From the NCBI GenBank assembly GCA_902495245.1, contig CABUWI010000003.1:62001-126000 (forward strand): DNA of 64,000 nucleotides, read 5' to 3'. The stretch comes from an uncultured Porphyromonadaceae bacterium. GTDB lineage: Bacteria > Bacteroidota > Bacteroidia > Bacteroidales > Muribaculaceae. The position numbers and the translations under genes were made by a program. A model generated the notes under the pieces. That model searched no databases and had not been told where the DNA came from. It saw only the letters and a list, made by a program, of their open reading frames with translations. Shown here one piece after another: positions 27,041 to 37,701 of this stretch (position 1 is the stretch's first letter; each line of letters starts with the position of its first letter).

Positions 27041-27083
27041 CGTCAAGAAATAAATCTATAACCCCCTCAAACGATTCAAGATT

Positions 27084-27338
27084 ATGAGCAAGACAATCAC
27101 TTTCAACGAACTCCGTCAACTCAAAGACAGTCTTCCCGATGGTTCGATGCACCGCATTGCCGACAAACTTAATATAACCGTTCAGACCGTACGCAACTAC
27201 TTCGGCGGCACAAACTATGAATTCGGCAAGAACCTCGGCGTTCATATCGAACCGGGTCCCGACGGCGGAATCGTGGTTCTTGACGACACTACGATTTACG
27301 ACATGGCTCTTGAAATTCTTGCCGAAGAAGGTAAATAA
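27084..27338 (+). CDS. Small helix-turn-helix DNA-binding protein
   Basis: An 84-residue protein. The segment MHRIADKLNITVQTVRNYF (about 22-40) reads as a helix-turn-helix, with a recognition helix around TVQTVRNYF. It is followed by GGTNYEFG and an acidic strand region (GGIVVLDDTTIYDMAL). Proteins of this kind are conserved single genes in Bacteroidales; the regulon is unknown. It has its own consensus promoter and stands between the Bat operon and the Usp gene. Confidence 0.8.
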   Translation: MSKTITFNELRQLKDSLPDGSMHRIADKLNITVQTVRNYFGGTNYEFGKNLGVHIEPGPDGGIVVLDDTTIYDMALEILAEEGK

Positions 27339-27387
27339 CAAGCATTGCCATTAAATTCTCATTCTCCTCTCTTTCCCTCTTTTAACC

Positions 27388-28515
27388 GTGGAGTCTGACC
27401 GCCTCATAACGATTGCGATTCATACCCTCGACAAGGCTCAGGCGCTCAAAGCGCTGCTTGAGCGCGAGGGCGTGGCCGTTACATTGCAGAATGTGAACCT
27501 TTCCGCACCCGTGGTAGCCGCGGGAGTGCGCGTGCGCATTTTCGAACGCGATTTGCCGCTGGCATTGCGCATTGTCGAGAATCCTGAAATCTTTTCGGTC
27601 GAGACGCCCGTCAATTCAAACGAGACTCCGCTCATTCTCGTTCCGGTAGACTTTTCTGAAAAGTCGATGCGCGCAATCCGCGTCGCATTCGACATAGCTG
27701 CGTCTATGGGCGCCAAGGTCGTCGTGTTGCATTCGTTTTTAGTGCCGCATGTAAATCCTCTGACATCGTTGGGCCAGTCCGTAACCCTTGACATGACCGA
27801 CATCGAGGCCGAAAACGTGAATGCTTCCGTTCTGATTGCCAAGGCGGCCCGTTCGGAAATGCACAAGCTGCAGCAACAATTGCGCGGCGAAATCAAGCAC
27901 GGAGCCTTGGCCCCGGTCAAGTTTTCGACCGAGTTGCTCGAAGGTGTGCCCGAAGAGTCCATCGACCGCTATGTCAAAGAGCACCCGCGGGTGCGCCTGT
28001 TGGTCATGGGCACTCGGTCGGCCGAGAAAAAGGCCGCCGATCTGGCCGGCAGCATTACAGCCGAGGTGCTTGATTCCTGTCGGGTGCAGGCTCTGACGGT
28101 GCCCGAGTCTGTCGGCTCGTTTAAATCGCTCAAATCGGTGAGGCGTGTCGCCTTGCTGTCGCATCTCGAGCAGGAAGACTTCCTTGCGCTCGACGCCCTG
28201 AACCGTCTGCTGCCGAAAGATGCAGAGCCGGGAGTGGCCATCAAGGTCATCTGCATGCCCAACGACAAGTATTCGGCCGCCACGAACAATGCCGCCCGCA
28301 TCGCTCTCAGCGACTATTGCGCGCAACATTTCCCAGGCTATGAATTCACGCTGGTCGAGCATAAAAAGAACAGTCCCGACCTGGAAATCGGAACTGTCGA
28401 TTTGGTTGTGGTGCCGAATCGGAAAAAGAATATCTTCGCGCGCCTTTTTAACCCGGGAGCTGCACATCGCATTCTGTTTCACACTGATGTGCCGCTGCTT
28501 GTCATTCCGGTTTAG
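27388..28515 (+). CDS. DUF2007 / universal stress protein
   Basis: A 375-residue protein. Residues 1-70 look like a DUF2007 (putative signal-transducing) domain: LKALLEREGVAVTLQNVN. Residues about 78-235 are a universal stress protein domain (ILVPVDFSEKSMRAIRVAFDIAASMGAKVVVLHSF) with VLVMGTRS-like LLVMGTRS near 209. The rest resembles a second, degenerate Usp half ending HTDVPLLVIPV. The start is GTG at 27388, chosen because no ATG lies upstream in frame. Its stop overlaps the convergent TM2 gene by 4 bp. Confidence 0.85.
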   Translation: MESDRLITIAIHTLDKAQALKALLEREGVAVTLQNVNLSAPVVAAGVRVRIFERDLPLALRIVENPEIFSVETPVNSNETPLILVPVDFSEKSMRAIRVAFDIAASMGAKVVVLHSFLVPHVNPLTSLGQSVTLDMTDIEAENVNASVLIAKAARSEMHKLQQQLRGEIKHGALAPVKFSTELLEGVPEESIDRYVKEHPRVRLLVMGTRSAEKKAADLAGSITAEVLDSCRVQALTVPESVGSFKSLKSVRRVALLSHLEQEDFLALDALNRLLPKDAEPGVAIKVICMPNDKYSAATNNAARIALSDYCAQHFPGYEFTLVEHKKNSPDLEIGTVDLVVVPNRKKNIFARLFNPGAAHRILFHTDVPLLVIPV

Positions 28516-28913
28516 AACAGAGGCATCGTAGACGTGCTGTCGACGTATTTGCGCTGAAACTCGGCGTTGGTCATGCAAAGCATCAAAATGCCCTGAATCA
28601 ACATCAGAACGTCCCATATGCCGCAAGTGCAGATAGTCAGAAGTATAGTCAGCAAACCGCCGCCCACCTTGCCGAGATAGAAATACTGCACGCCAAGACC
28701 GCCGACCAAGATAGCGAGCAGACCGGCAATTCCGCGGCTTTTGCCTTGCGGGCCCGAGGGCGAAAACGCGTTATCGTCATAGCTGTTGTAAGTAGCATTG
28801 CTGCCATAGGGCGGGGGTGTGGTCTGTTGAACGTAGACCAGCTCAGTGCCGCAGGCCGGGCAAAACATCATGTTGTCGGGGTGCATGGACCCGCATTTCG
28901 GACATTGTTTCAT
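28512..28913 (-). CDS. Zinc-ribbon / TM2 domain membrane protein
   Basis: A 133-residue protein. It opens with a zinc ribbon (CPKCGSMHPDNMMFCPACG, about 4-22), then a Pro/Tyr/Asn-rich linker (about 28-58) and a TM2 domain with two helices (about 62-82 and 88-108) joined by the typical YLGKVGGG turn. Such proteins sit in the inner membrane; their function is not established. The gene converges with the Usp gene, sharing 4 bp at their ends. Confidence 0.85.
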   Translation of the reverse strand: MKQCPKCGSMHPDNMMFCPACGTELVYVQQTTPPPYGSNATYNSYDDNAFSPSGPQGKSRGIAGLLAILVGGLGVQYFYLGKVGGGLLTILLTICTCGIWDVLMLIQGILMLCMTNAEFQRKYVDSTSTMPLF

Positions 28914-28939
28914 TTTCTGGACAATTTATAAAAGGATTA

Positions 28940-29758
28940 TTACCAAATGACAGTATCATCGCCTCGCCTTCTGAGCCCCGGCGCTTTCATCGCCCCGGCG
29001 ACCAGCAGCCTCACCGCCCGCCCGAACACAGATCGGCCGGATTTATACAGTCTCCAGGCCTTAAGCGGTATGCGCAGCGGCGAAGTCCACGGATAGTATA
29101 GCGCGATTACACACCCCGATGCGCGCAGATTGCCATCGGTCGGATTCATCTTAGTTCCGGTCGACGGGTGGTCGTGTGTGCAGATTGTCAGCGGGAAAAA
29201 CCGGCAATCGTATCCGTGTTTTATGGCGTTCATTAAAAACACTTCATCTTCCCCTCCGTGAAGCTCGGGTGAGCCGAGCCCCAGCTCGGGGTGGCAGCGC
29301 AAAGCGCCGCACGTTGCTCGCCTGAACGCAATTTCAAACGTTGCGACGAAGTAATTTTTAGGCAAATGCACTTTTAATTCGGTTTCTACATCAGGGTATG
29401 TACACCCTGAATTGTGAATTGACCGAAATGTAGCTAAATCCAGATTAGGATTCTGCTCAAAAACGGATATAACGGAAAGCAGCCCTTTGCGAGTATAAAT
29501 AATATCGTCATCGGCATGCAAAATAATGTCAGCCGAACAATTGGCTATTGCGTTATTTCTGTTTGCTGCTTGGCCGGTACTATCGAATCTGTGCACAATT
29601 ATATCCGGGCGGGAGGCGATGTCCGGGGGGATAGGCGCATCGTGATGCTGTTGCCACGAAACGACATATCTAACACCTTCGACTTGTGGCAACTTTTGGT
29701 TGCTGACTCGAATGATGCCATGCGGCTGATATGTAACCAGTGCCAGGTCTAAGGTCAT
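28940..29758 (-). CDS. Family 2-like glycosyltransferase
   Basis: A 272-residue GT-A fold protein. The N-terminal strand (LALVTYQPHG), the nucleotide-binding region RNNAIANCSADIILHADDD with the DDD metal motif at 83-85, and the later ELHGGEDEVFL acceptor motif near 167-177 are those of GT2-like enzymes. There is no membrane anchor. The donor is unknown. The gene points away from the tRNA-Gly and the AT-rich cluster, but its GC content is only partly lower, so membership of the same glycan locus is a guess. Confidence 0.8.
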   Translation of the reverse strand: MTLDLALVTYQPHGIIRVSNQKLPQVEGVRYVVSWQQHHDAPIPPDIASRPDIIVHRFDSTGQAANRNNAIANCSADIILHADDDIIYTRKGLLSVISVFEQNPNLDLATFRSIHNSGCTYPDVETELKVHLPKNYFVATFEIAFRRATCGALRCHPELGLGSPELHGGEDEVFLMNAIKHGYDCRFFPLTICTHDHPSTGTKMNPTDGNLRASGCVIALYYPWTSPLRIPLKAWRLYKSGRSVFGRAVRLLVAGAMKAPGLRRRGDDTVIW

Positions 29759-29777
29759 AAGCGATGTTTATTTTCGG

Positions 29778-29812
29778 CAAAAATAGCGAATAATTTTGTC
29801 ATATCCAACAAA
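29778..29812 (-). promoter_or_regulatory. Promoter for the GT2 gene
   Basis: On the minus strand, TTTG (29809-29812) and TATTTTTG (29778-29785) are 23 bases apart. It overlaps the oppositely directed tRNA-Gly promoter. Confidence 0.5.
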
Positions 29813-29825
29813 ATTCTTAACTTTG
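29795..29825 (+). promoter_or_regulatory. Promoter for tRNA-Gly
   Basis: TTTG (29795-29798) and TAACTTTG (29818-29825) with a 19-base spacer, 12 bases before the tRNA. Confidence 0.75.
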
Positions 29826-29837
29826 CACTCAAAGAAT

Positions 29838-29913
29838 GCGACAGTAGCTCAGTTGGTAGAGCATCAGCTTCCCAAGCTGAGGGTCGCGGGTTCGAGCCCC
29901 GTTTGTCGCTCCA
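29838..29913 (+). tRNA. tRNA-Gly (anticodon CCC)
   Basis: A 76-base cloverleaf: acceptor stem gcgacag/ttgtcgc (one G-T pair), D-arm gctcagttggtagagc, anticodon stem tcagc/gctga with loop ttCCCaa, T-arm gcggg-ttcgagc-cccgt, discriminator T and an encoded CCA at 29911-29913. Anticodon CCC reads GGG glycine codons. An AT-rich cluster starts 72 bases downstream; no copy of the tRNA 3' end was found at its far side. Confidence 0.97.
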
Positions 29914-29984
29914 GATTAGGACGTTCAATGTCAATGCTCTATTATTGATGTCGGGCGTCTCAATTTTAGATACATTTCCAAACT

Positions 29985-31703
29985 ATGAAACGTATAAATA
30001 TATATTCCCAATCTTTACGAAACGGATTTTGGGCTTATACTTCCGGTTTGATTCTGATATTGTCAGTAGCGATATGCTATGTGTTTTCAGCTATTAGTTT
30101 TTTTAGTGGCATCGGTATTTCCGCTTATACATTGCCTGTTAGTTTTGTAGTAGCGTGTATAATGTCGGGCTATAAAAAAACTGATGTCAACTTATTCCTC
30201 GGAGTGTTCGTTGCTTTATTCATATGGGTAATATGTGCATATATTTGTACTATTCTATATGATTCATCGTGCGATGGTAATCTGTACCATATGGAAATTG
30301 TTGCTAATCTTTACAATGGTTGGAATCCATATTTGTACAGTTCAGCTATTGAAAGCAACGAGTTTTGTGCGGAGCATTATGCCAAGGCGATGGAAACAAT
30401 AGGAACTTGCTTGATGCTCATAACTCATCGAATTCAAAGTTCGAAGGCCGTTACCATGGTTTTAGCGGTTGGAACTCTATTGATTCTACCGACATTGCTA
30501 AGGCGATTGTCGCCACAACTGAGCAGAAAGCAATCATTGTTACTCGCACTTTTAGTATTGTCTAATCCGGTTGTAATATGTCAAATGTTGAGATTTTACA
30601 TAGATGATATCGTTTATATATGTGTTGTATTAGCGGTTATATCGAGTTTGTTGATATCAATAAATGAGCGTCACAAACAGGTTAATTATACACTAATGGC
30701 AGTGGCCATTGTGTTGGCTGCTGGTACTAAAGCTAATGCTATGGTTTATGTTGCATTTGTAATAATATGCACTATAGTTGGAATGTTAATGTTTAATGGT
30801 AGCCCAAGGCATGTTTTACATTATTTATTATTTTGCGCATTGACATGCGTGATTGCGATATCTGTTATTTGTTTTCACCCATATCTTACAAATTGGATAA
30901 CGGATGGTCATCCGCTTTATCCATTGATGGGAGAAAATGCCGTGGATATTATGAGCGCAAATACTCCAGAAGTTTGTTTAACGCAAAATAGGCTGATTAA
31001 TCTGTTGTACTCCATTTTTTCTATTAGTAGGCCGTCTGTTGATCAGCGAATGGGTGGTTTTTTGCCGCCATTTATTATTTTGTTTCCCTTGTCTATTGCT
31101 GTAATAGGATATTATGCATGGAGACAAAAGAAATTTATGCCGGTTGTATATGTGTTTATATGTATTTTGATTAGCTGTTTGCTATTTGAGCAATCGTGGT
31201 GGGCAAGATATATTCCTCAATTATGGTTGTTGGTCCCTTTGTCGGCATATTGTTTAATAACAACGACACAGGTCAAAGCAAAAGGTATAGTAACGAGCAT
31301 TATAGTCGTTTTGGGCATTGCAACTGGTATGTTATGCTGCATTACTACATATTTGGGCGCTTTGCGTTATACATTAAGAATGGACAATCTATATGAAATG
31401 GCATCGCGGCGTTCTTTGTCAATCTTGGTATATCAGCCGCAATTCGTCAGAATGTTTGAAGAGAATCACGTAAAATATATAAAATCTGACACAATTGTTT
31501 TGACAACTGAATGTCCTACCTGTCTATCGGAAAACGTGATGGTTGAGCCCAAGATAGAGAAGTTTTTGAAGGAAGATGAAATGGCTGAACTTGACAGTAT
31601 GTTGCGTTTGAATAATTTTTACAAATTTGGAGCAACCGTGAGACGGGTGATTGGAAAAGATGAAAACATACCTTTCTATAATACGACCTCAGCAGTGGAT
31701 TAA
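29985..31703 (+). CDS. GT-C-like polytopic membrane protein
   Basis: A 572-residue protein with about 13 predicted transmembrane helices. The first large outward loop carries acidic residues (D93 and D97 in YDSSCDGNLYHM), as in GT-C glycosyltransferases, which take sugars from polyprenyl-phosphate donors. A soluble tail of about 110 residues follows the last helix (about 440-460). I recognise no specific family. Base composition is far more AT-rich than the flanking DNA. The next gene starts inside its last 44 bases, so the products are coupled. Confidence 0.75.
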   Translation: MKRINIYSQSLRNGFWAYTSGLILILSVAICYVFSAISFFSGIGISAYTLPVSFVVACIMSGYKKTDVNLFLGVFVALFIWVICAYICTILYDSSCDGNLYHMEIVANLYNGWNPYLYSSAIESNEFCAEHYAKAMETIGTCLMLITHRIQSSKAVTMVLAVGTLLILPTLLRRLSPQLSRKQSLLLALLVLSNPVVICQMLRFYIDDIVYICVVLAVISSLLISINERHKQVNYTLMAVAIVLAAGTKANAMVYVAFVIICTIVGMLMFNGSPRHVLHYLLFCALTCVIAISVICFHPYLTNWITDGHPLYPLMGENAVDIMSANTPEVCLTQNRLINLLYSIFSISRPSVDQRMGGFLPPFIILFPLSIAVIGYYAWRQKKFMPVVYVFICILISCLLFEQSWWARYIPQLWLLVPLSAYCLITTTQVKAKGIVTSIIVVLGIATGMLCCITTYLGALRYTLRMDNLYEMASRRSLSILVYQPQFVRMFEENHVKYIKSDTIVLTTECPTCLSENVMVEPKIEKFLKEDEMAELDSMLRLNNFYKFGATVRRVIGKDENIPFYNTTSAVD

Positions 31704-32535
31704 AAATCTTTTTGTGTTGTTGCCTGCCTTCTTTGGCGGTAAATTGTTGTGTGTAGACTGTCTGGCTGCAGTGGCTTGGGCGTTTGCTGCATTTTGCTTG
31801 ATTGCGAGTGCCATTTATTGTCTTAATGATATAGTTGATGTTGAAGCTGACAGAATGCACCCGACGAAATGCACGCGTCCTTTGGCCAGCGGTGCGATGT
31901 CTATCGGTAAAGCCTACTTTCTGGCTGCGGCGTTGATTGTTGCAAGTGTCGCTGTTGTTGTGTTTCATTTTCATATGCAGCCTGCAGTATGTGCAATTTT
32001 GGGTACGTATCTGGTGTTGAATGTGCTCTATTGCTATTGGTTGAAGCGTTATGCAATTGTTGATGTCTTTATAATAGCATTGGGATTCGTGCTTCGACTG
32101 GTGCTGGGAGGTGTCGTTTGCGGCATATGGTTGTCGCCATGGATAGTGTGCATGACGTTTCTTCTGTCTCTGTTTTTGGCCTTTGCCAAACGGCGCGATG
32201 ATGTGTTGCAACTTGAAACCAAAGGCCGGCTTATGCGCAAAAATGTAACGCGCTATAATCTTGCATTTATGAATCAGACTCTTGGCCTGATTGGCGCTAT
32301 CACGATGGTGTGCTACATTATTTATTCCGTGAGTCCGGACGTTGAAGAGCGCCTTGGCAGTGAATATGTCTATGTAAGTTCGATATTTGTTTTGGCCGGA
32401 ATCTTGCGCTATCTTCAGCTCACTATGGTTGATGAACGCAGCGGTTCGCCGACTAAAGCTTTAACATCGGATCGCTTTTTGCAGCTATGTATCGGCGGCT
32501 GGATAGCATTCTTCATATTTGTGCTTTATGTCTGA
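31660..32535 (+). CDS. UbiA-family decaprenyl-phosphate phosphoribosyltransferase-like protein
   Basis: A 291-residue membrane prenyltransferase with about 8-9 helices. The first Asp-rich motif NDIVDVEADRMHPTKCTRPL (56-75) and the second region (LKRYAIVDVF, GFVLRLVLGG, SPW, then AKR, about 126-172) match decaprenylphosphoryl-5-phosphoribose synthase (mycobacterial Rv3806c type) rather than quinone or heme UbiA enzymes. The expected reaction transfers phosphoribose from PRPP to a polyprenyl phosphate. I chose ATG 31660 over a TTG nine bases earlier. It overlaps the previous gene by 44 bp and the HAD gene by 8 bp. Confidence 0.88.
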   Translation: MKTYLSIIRPQQWIKNLFVLLPAFFGGKLLCVDCLAAVAWAFAAFCLIASAIYCLNDIVDVEADRMHPTKCTRPLASGAMSIGKAYFLAAALIVASVAVVVFHFHMQPAVCAILGTYLVLNVLYCYWLKRYAIVDVFIIALGFVLRLVLGGVVCGIWLSPWIVCMTFLLSLFLAFAKRRDDVLQLETKGRLMRKNVTRYNLAFMNQTLGLIGAITMVCYIIYSVSPDVEERLGSEYVYVSSIFVLAGILRYLQLTMVDERSGSPTKALTSDRFLQLCIGGWIAFFIFVLYV

Positions 32536-33118
32536 GAGGAAACTCGCGGTTTTTGATTTCGACGGGACCTTGATAAAAGGTGATTCTTTTATACAGTTTG
32601 CACGGTTCGCTGTAGGTTGGCCTAAGTTCATTGGGGCTATTTTCCGTTCATGCGTAGCTTTAGCAAAATGGAAATTCGGTATATGTGATAGCGGAAGCGC
32701 AAAAGAGATACTTTTCGGGAATATATTCCGGGGAATGCCTGAAATCGAATTCAAGCGACTTGGTGTTGAGTTTGCACAACTGATAGCTGCGTCAGAAAGG
32801 CATGAAATGATTGAAAAGTTAGAGGAATTCAATAAGCACGAGGTGCCAGTGATAATTTTAACGGCAAGTATACCGACTTGGATAGAGCCTTGGGCGCAAC
32901 GCCATGGCGTACTCAAAGTAATAGGTACTGAAGTAGAGATAAACCATGACGGTCGTTTAACCGGTCGTTTCAGCACCCCTAATTGTCGATGTGAAGAGAA
33001 GGTCAGACGTTTGAATGACTATGTGCACAATTTGTCTGAATATGAGATTTGGGCATATGGCGACTCCTCGGGAGATGATGCCATACTTGCATTTGCTGCC
33101 CATTCAATGAGATTATAA
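32528..33118 (+). CDS. HAD-IB family phosphatase
   Basis: A 196-residue SerB-like HAD hydrolase. Motif I DFDGT is at 10-14, motif II is ILTAS near 116-120, the motif III Lys is in EEKVRR, and motif IV is GDSSGDD (178-184). There is no signal peptide. It starts 8 bases inside the UbiA gene, so the likely substrate is the UbiA product, polyprenyl-phosphoryl-5-phosphoribose, whose 5'-phosphate must be removed; this is inference from context. In mycobacteria that step is assigned to a different phosphatase type. Confidence 0.88.
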   Translation: MSERKLAVFDFDGTLIKGDSFIQFARFAVGWPKFIGAIFRSCVALAKWKFGICDSGSAKEILFGNIFRGMPEIEFKRLGVEFAQLIAASERHEMIEKLEEFNKHEVPVIILTASIPTWIEPWAQRHGVLKVIGTEVEINHDGRLTGRFSTPNCRCEEKVRRLNDYVHNLSEYEIWAYGDSSGDDAILAFAAHSMRL

Positions 33119-33130
33119 ATTGTTTTACAA

Positions 33131-34720
33131 ATGAATATACCAGTAAAGTATCTAAAGGTAACCGGTGCTATATGGTTGCTCCTTCCGGTTCTTTTGTTTA
33201 TGATTGGGTGGTTACGCTCGATTATTGGAATACCAATTTTTATACTTGCGGCTTTGGCATCCGGCCTCCTGATAAAAAAATGTCTGGAAGATAAAACGAT
33301 TATTCGTGTTGTCCCCAAGCAATTATTTGTTATACTTGGCCTAATTTTTATTGTGGTGCTTGCTTCCGGAATCGGCGGTTTCATGTATCAGTTGCCGGCG
33401 GATCATTCCGTGCGTAACACAATATTTGAGAATCTGGTTAAGCGAGAATGGCCGGTTTGTGCTTATGGCGACGGTGAGCCGACATTTTTATGCTATTATA
33501 TCGGCTTTTGGCTGCCGTCAGCCTTAATTGCAAAACTTGCCGGCGGGTCGATGCTTGTTGGAAATATCTGCATGGTCATTTATGCATTTATAGGCCTTTC
33601 AACGGCTATATTACTCATTTTGTGGTGCCTGCAAAATTATTCTCCGTGGTTGGTAGTGCTGTTTTTTGCTTACTGCGGTTGGGATATGGTAAACTGTCTC
33701 CTTCTCAGCGACAATACATACCCTAATCTTTTTAGATTTTTTCTTGCCAATAAGGAGTTATCTGCTCATTGGTTCGCAGCGCCTACGTTGCCGATTATGT
33801 TGTTCTATATCTACAATCAGGGTGTTGCTGTGTGGGTCGGAACGGCAATGTTATGGATATTTCGTGACAAACCGGAATACTTATTGCTGATTTTTAGCGG
33901 TTTGCTGTCTTATTCACCCATTTCTGCCGTGGGACTTGTGCCTTTTGTCGCTTATGGGTTACTAAAACATTGGCAATCATCGCTGAGTATTTCGAATGTA
34001 ATAGGATTCGTTATTTGTTTAGTTCTGGCTGCCTATTATATGAGTAATATGAATTCCGGTAATTATAACATTCTTGTCCAAGATGTTAAATTATTAAGCA
34101 TAACCGATGGAAAGGCAGACTTGCTTGTGCGGCCTGCAAATCCGATGACATACCTCTATCATTTGATTGTTTTTGCTACTTTTTCCTATGGAGTATATCT
34201 TCCGTTTATCTGGAAAGAGGTGCGTAATGATAAACTTTTTTGGTGTATGATGGCTTGGACACTATTGCTGCCTATAATCGTTCTGGGGGACGGTTTCGAC
34301 TTCGGTATAAGAGTGTCGATGCCCTTTGTCTGCTATTTTATGTTCAAAATAATGAGTGCAGCATCGCATATGAAGTGGCATACAATGCGTTCCACTCTAT
34401 TCGCGACAATGCTTTTTATCGGTTTTATCGGAGGTAATTTTTCAACGTATGGTTTTGCTGCAATATGCGATATAAATGTACTGCGCGGTAAAACGTCAAC
34501 AGTCGAATTCTTTATTCATGATCTTTGGTCGCGCGCAGAAAACCCATGGTATAATAACTTTATGGGGCGGTATGATTCGTTTTTTGCACGGAAGTTAATG
34601 AGACGCAATGGAATCCCGACTCCTGATGATTGCGAGGGGAAGGGGTATGAAAAGGCCTCACCGAAGGATTTGGTAGAAACTCGGGAAAGACAGGATTTGA
34701 GTGCTCGCGAATCTTTGTAA
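33131..34720 (+). CDS. Second GT-C-like polytopic membrane protein
   Basis: A 529-residue protein with about 11-12 predicted helices. After two N-terminal helices a short outward segment carries D91-H92 (LPADHSVRN), followed by GDGEPTFLCYYIGFWLP, a layout usual for GT-C enzymes. The C-terminal part has a soluble tail. The last 22 residues or so, rich in Glu/Arg/Lys, are encoded by one arm of an inverted repeat (34655-34841), so the original C-terminus may have been changed. It follows the HAD gene by 12 bases and shares the AT-rich composition of the cluster. Confidence 0.75.
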   Translation: MNIPVKYLKVTGAIWLLLPVLLFMIGWLRSIIGIPIFILAALASGLLIKKCLEDKTIIRVVPKQLFVILGLIFIVVLASGIGGFMYQLPADHSVRNTIFENLVKREWPVCAYGDGEPTFLCYYIGFWLPSALIAKLAGGSMLVGNICMVIYAFIGLSTAILLILWCLQNYSPWLVVLFFAYCGWDMVNCLLLSDNTYPNLFRFFLANKELSAHWFAAPTLPIMLFYIYNQGVAVWVGTAMLWIFRDKPEYLLLIFSGLLSYSPISAVGLVPFVAYGLLKHWQSSLSISNVIGFVICLVLAAYYMSNMNSGNYNILVQDVKLLSITDGKADLLVRPANPMTYLYHLIVFATFSYGVYLPFIWKEVRNDKLFWCMMAWTLLLPIIVLGDGFDFGIRVSMPFVCYFMFKIMSAASHMKWHTMRSTLFATMLFIGFIGGNFSTYGFAAICDINVLRGKTSTVEFFIHDLWSRAENPWYNNFMGRYDSFFARKLMRRNGIPTPDDCEGKGYEKASPKDLVETRERQDLSARESL

Positions 34721-34841
34721 TCTGCCTTGATGCCGTTTGTGGCATGCTCCCCGAGGGGAGTGGAGCCCGCCATCAATTCGCTAAGCTTGTCTCGGGAGTT
34801 CTAAAAGGATTGAAGAGTTTCCCAATCTGCTTCGGTGAGGC
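34655..34841. repeat. Imperfect inverted repeat across the 3' end of the GT-C gene
   Basis: The 12-mer gcctcaccgaag at 34655-34666 returns as its exact complement at 34830-34841. Further matching words continue inward, and the palindrome ctccccgaggggag lies near the centre (34747-34760). Read on the minus strand there are protein-like fragments with stops, but I recognise none. Confidence 0.65.
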
Positions 34842-34855
34842 TGTATGTCTGATTG

Positions 34856-34879
34856 AATAACGGCCCTCCGGCCGTTATT
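34856..34879. terminator. Bidirectional hairpin terminator
   Basis: A perfect 10-bp stem, aataacggcc / ggccgttatt, with a 4-base loop between two convergent genes. The A/T ends of the stem supply the U-rich exit in both directions. Confidence 0.75.
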
Positions 34880-34894
34880 GTTTACGGCCGGAGT

Positions 34895-35653
34895 TTATTC
34901 GGCGAATTTGGCCTTGAGGAACTCGCGGTTGAGTCTGGCAATGTTGCTGAGCGAAATGTTTTTGGGGCATTCTGCCGAGCATGCACCGGTGTTGGTGCAG
35001 TTGCCGAAGCCGAGTTCGTCCATCTTGGCCACCATCTTGCGTGCGCGGCGTGCGCGTTCGACCTGACCCTGGGGCAGCAGTGCGAACTGGCTCACCTTTG
35101 CGCTGACAAAAAGCATTGCCGAGCCGTTTTTGCAGGCGGCCACGCAGGCGCCGCAGCCGATGCAGGTAGCGGAGTCCATAGCCATGTCGGCGGCTTCTTT
35201 CGAGATGGGTATGTTGTTGGCGTCTTGTGCGCCGCCGCAGTTGAAGCTGACGTAGCCGCCGGCCTGCTGAATCTTGTCGAAGGCGTTGCGGTCAACAATC
35301 AGGTCTTTGATTACGGGGAAGGCCGCCGAGCGCCAGGGCTCTACGGTGATTGTCTCGCCGTCTATGAAGCGGCGCATGTAGAGCTGGCAGGTGGTTGCTC
35401 CGGTAGCAGGGCCGTGAGGGTGGCCGTTGATGTAGAGCGAGCACATGCCGCAGATGCCTTCGCGGCAGTCGCTGTCGAATGCGATGGGCTCTTCTTTTTT
35501 CTCAACGAGCTGTTCGTTGAGGATATCGAGCGTTTCAAGGAACGAGGTGTCGGTGTCGGTCTCCACCGTGTAGTTCTTGAATTCGCCTTGAGCTTTAGGG
35601 CCGGCCTGGCGCCATACCCTAAGTGTTACAGTCATTTTTGACATATCTTGCAA
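34895..35653 (-). CDS. frdB: Succinate dehydrogenase/fumarate reductase iron-sulfur subunit
   Basis: A 252-residue electron-transfer subunit. The 2Fe-2S cluster is bound by Cys residues in CREGICGMCSLYING (about 64-78) plus the later ATTC. The ferredoxin-like part has CIGCGACVAACKNGS (about 147-161) and CTNTGACSAECPKN (about 203-216). It links the flavoprotein to the cytochrome b subunit at the inner membrane. The order cytochrome-flavoprotein-iron-sulfur on the minus strand is the usual Bacteroidota three-gene operon; in anaerobes it works mainly as fumarate reductase. Confidence 0.95.
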   Translation of the reverse strand: MQDMSKMTVTLRVWRQAGPKAQGEFKNYTVETDTDTSFLETLDILNEQLVEKKEEPIAFDSDCREGICGMCSLYINGHPHGPATGATTCQLYMRRFIDGETITVEPWRSAAFPVIKDLIVDRNAFDKIQQAGGYVSFNCGGAQDANNIPISKEAADMAMDSATCIGCGACVAACKNGSAMLFVSAKVSQFALLPQGQVERARRARKMVAKMDELGFGNCTNTGACSAECPKNISLSNIARLNREFLKAKFAE

Positions 35654-35668
35654 AAGTTGAATTTGTTT

Positions 35669-37681
<2,013 letters not shown>

Positions 37682-37701
37682 ATCGTATGAAATTGCGTGG
37701 A

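Noticed and set aside
29838..34860. Integrated genomic island with attachment sites at the tRNA-Gly
   Set aside because: The AT-rich cluster lies next to the tRNA, but I found no copy of the tRNA 3' end near 34700-34900 and no integrase gene.
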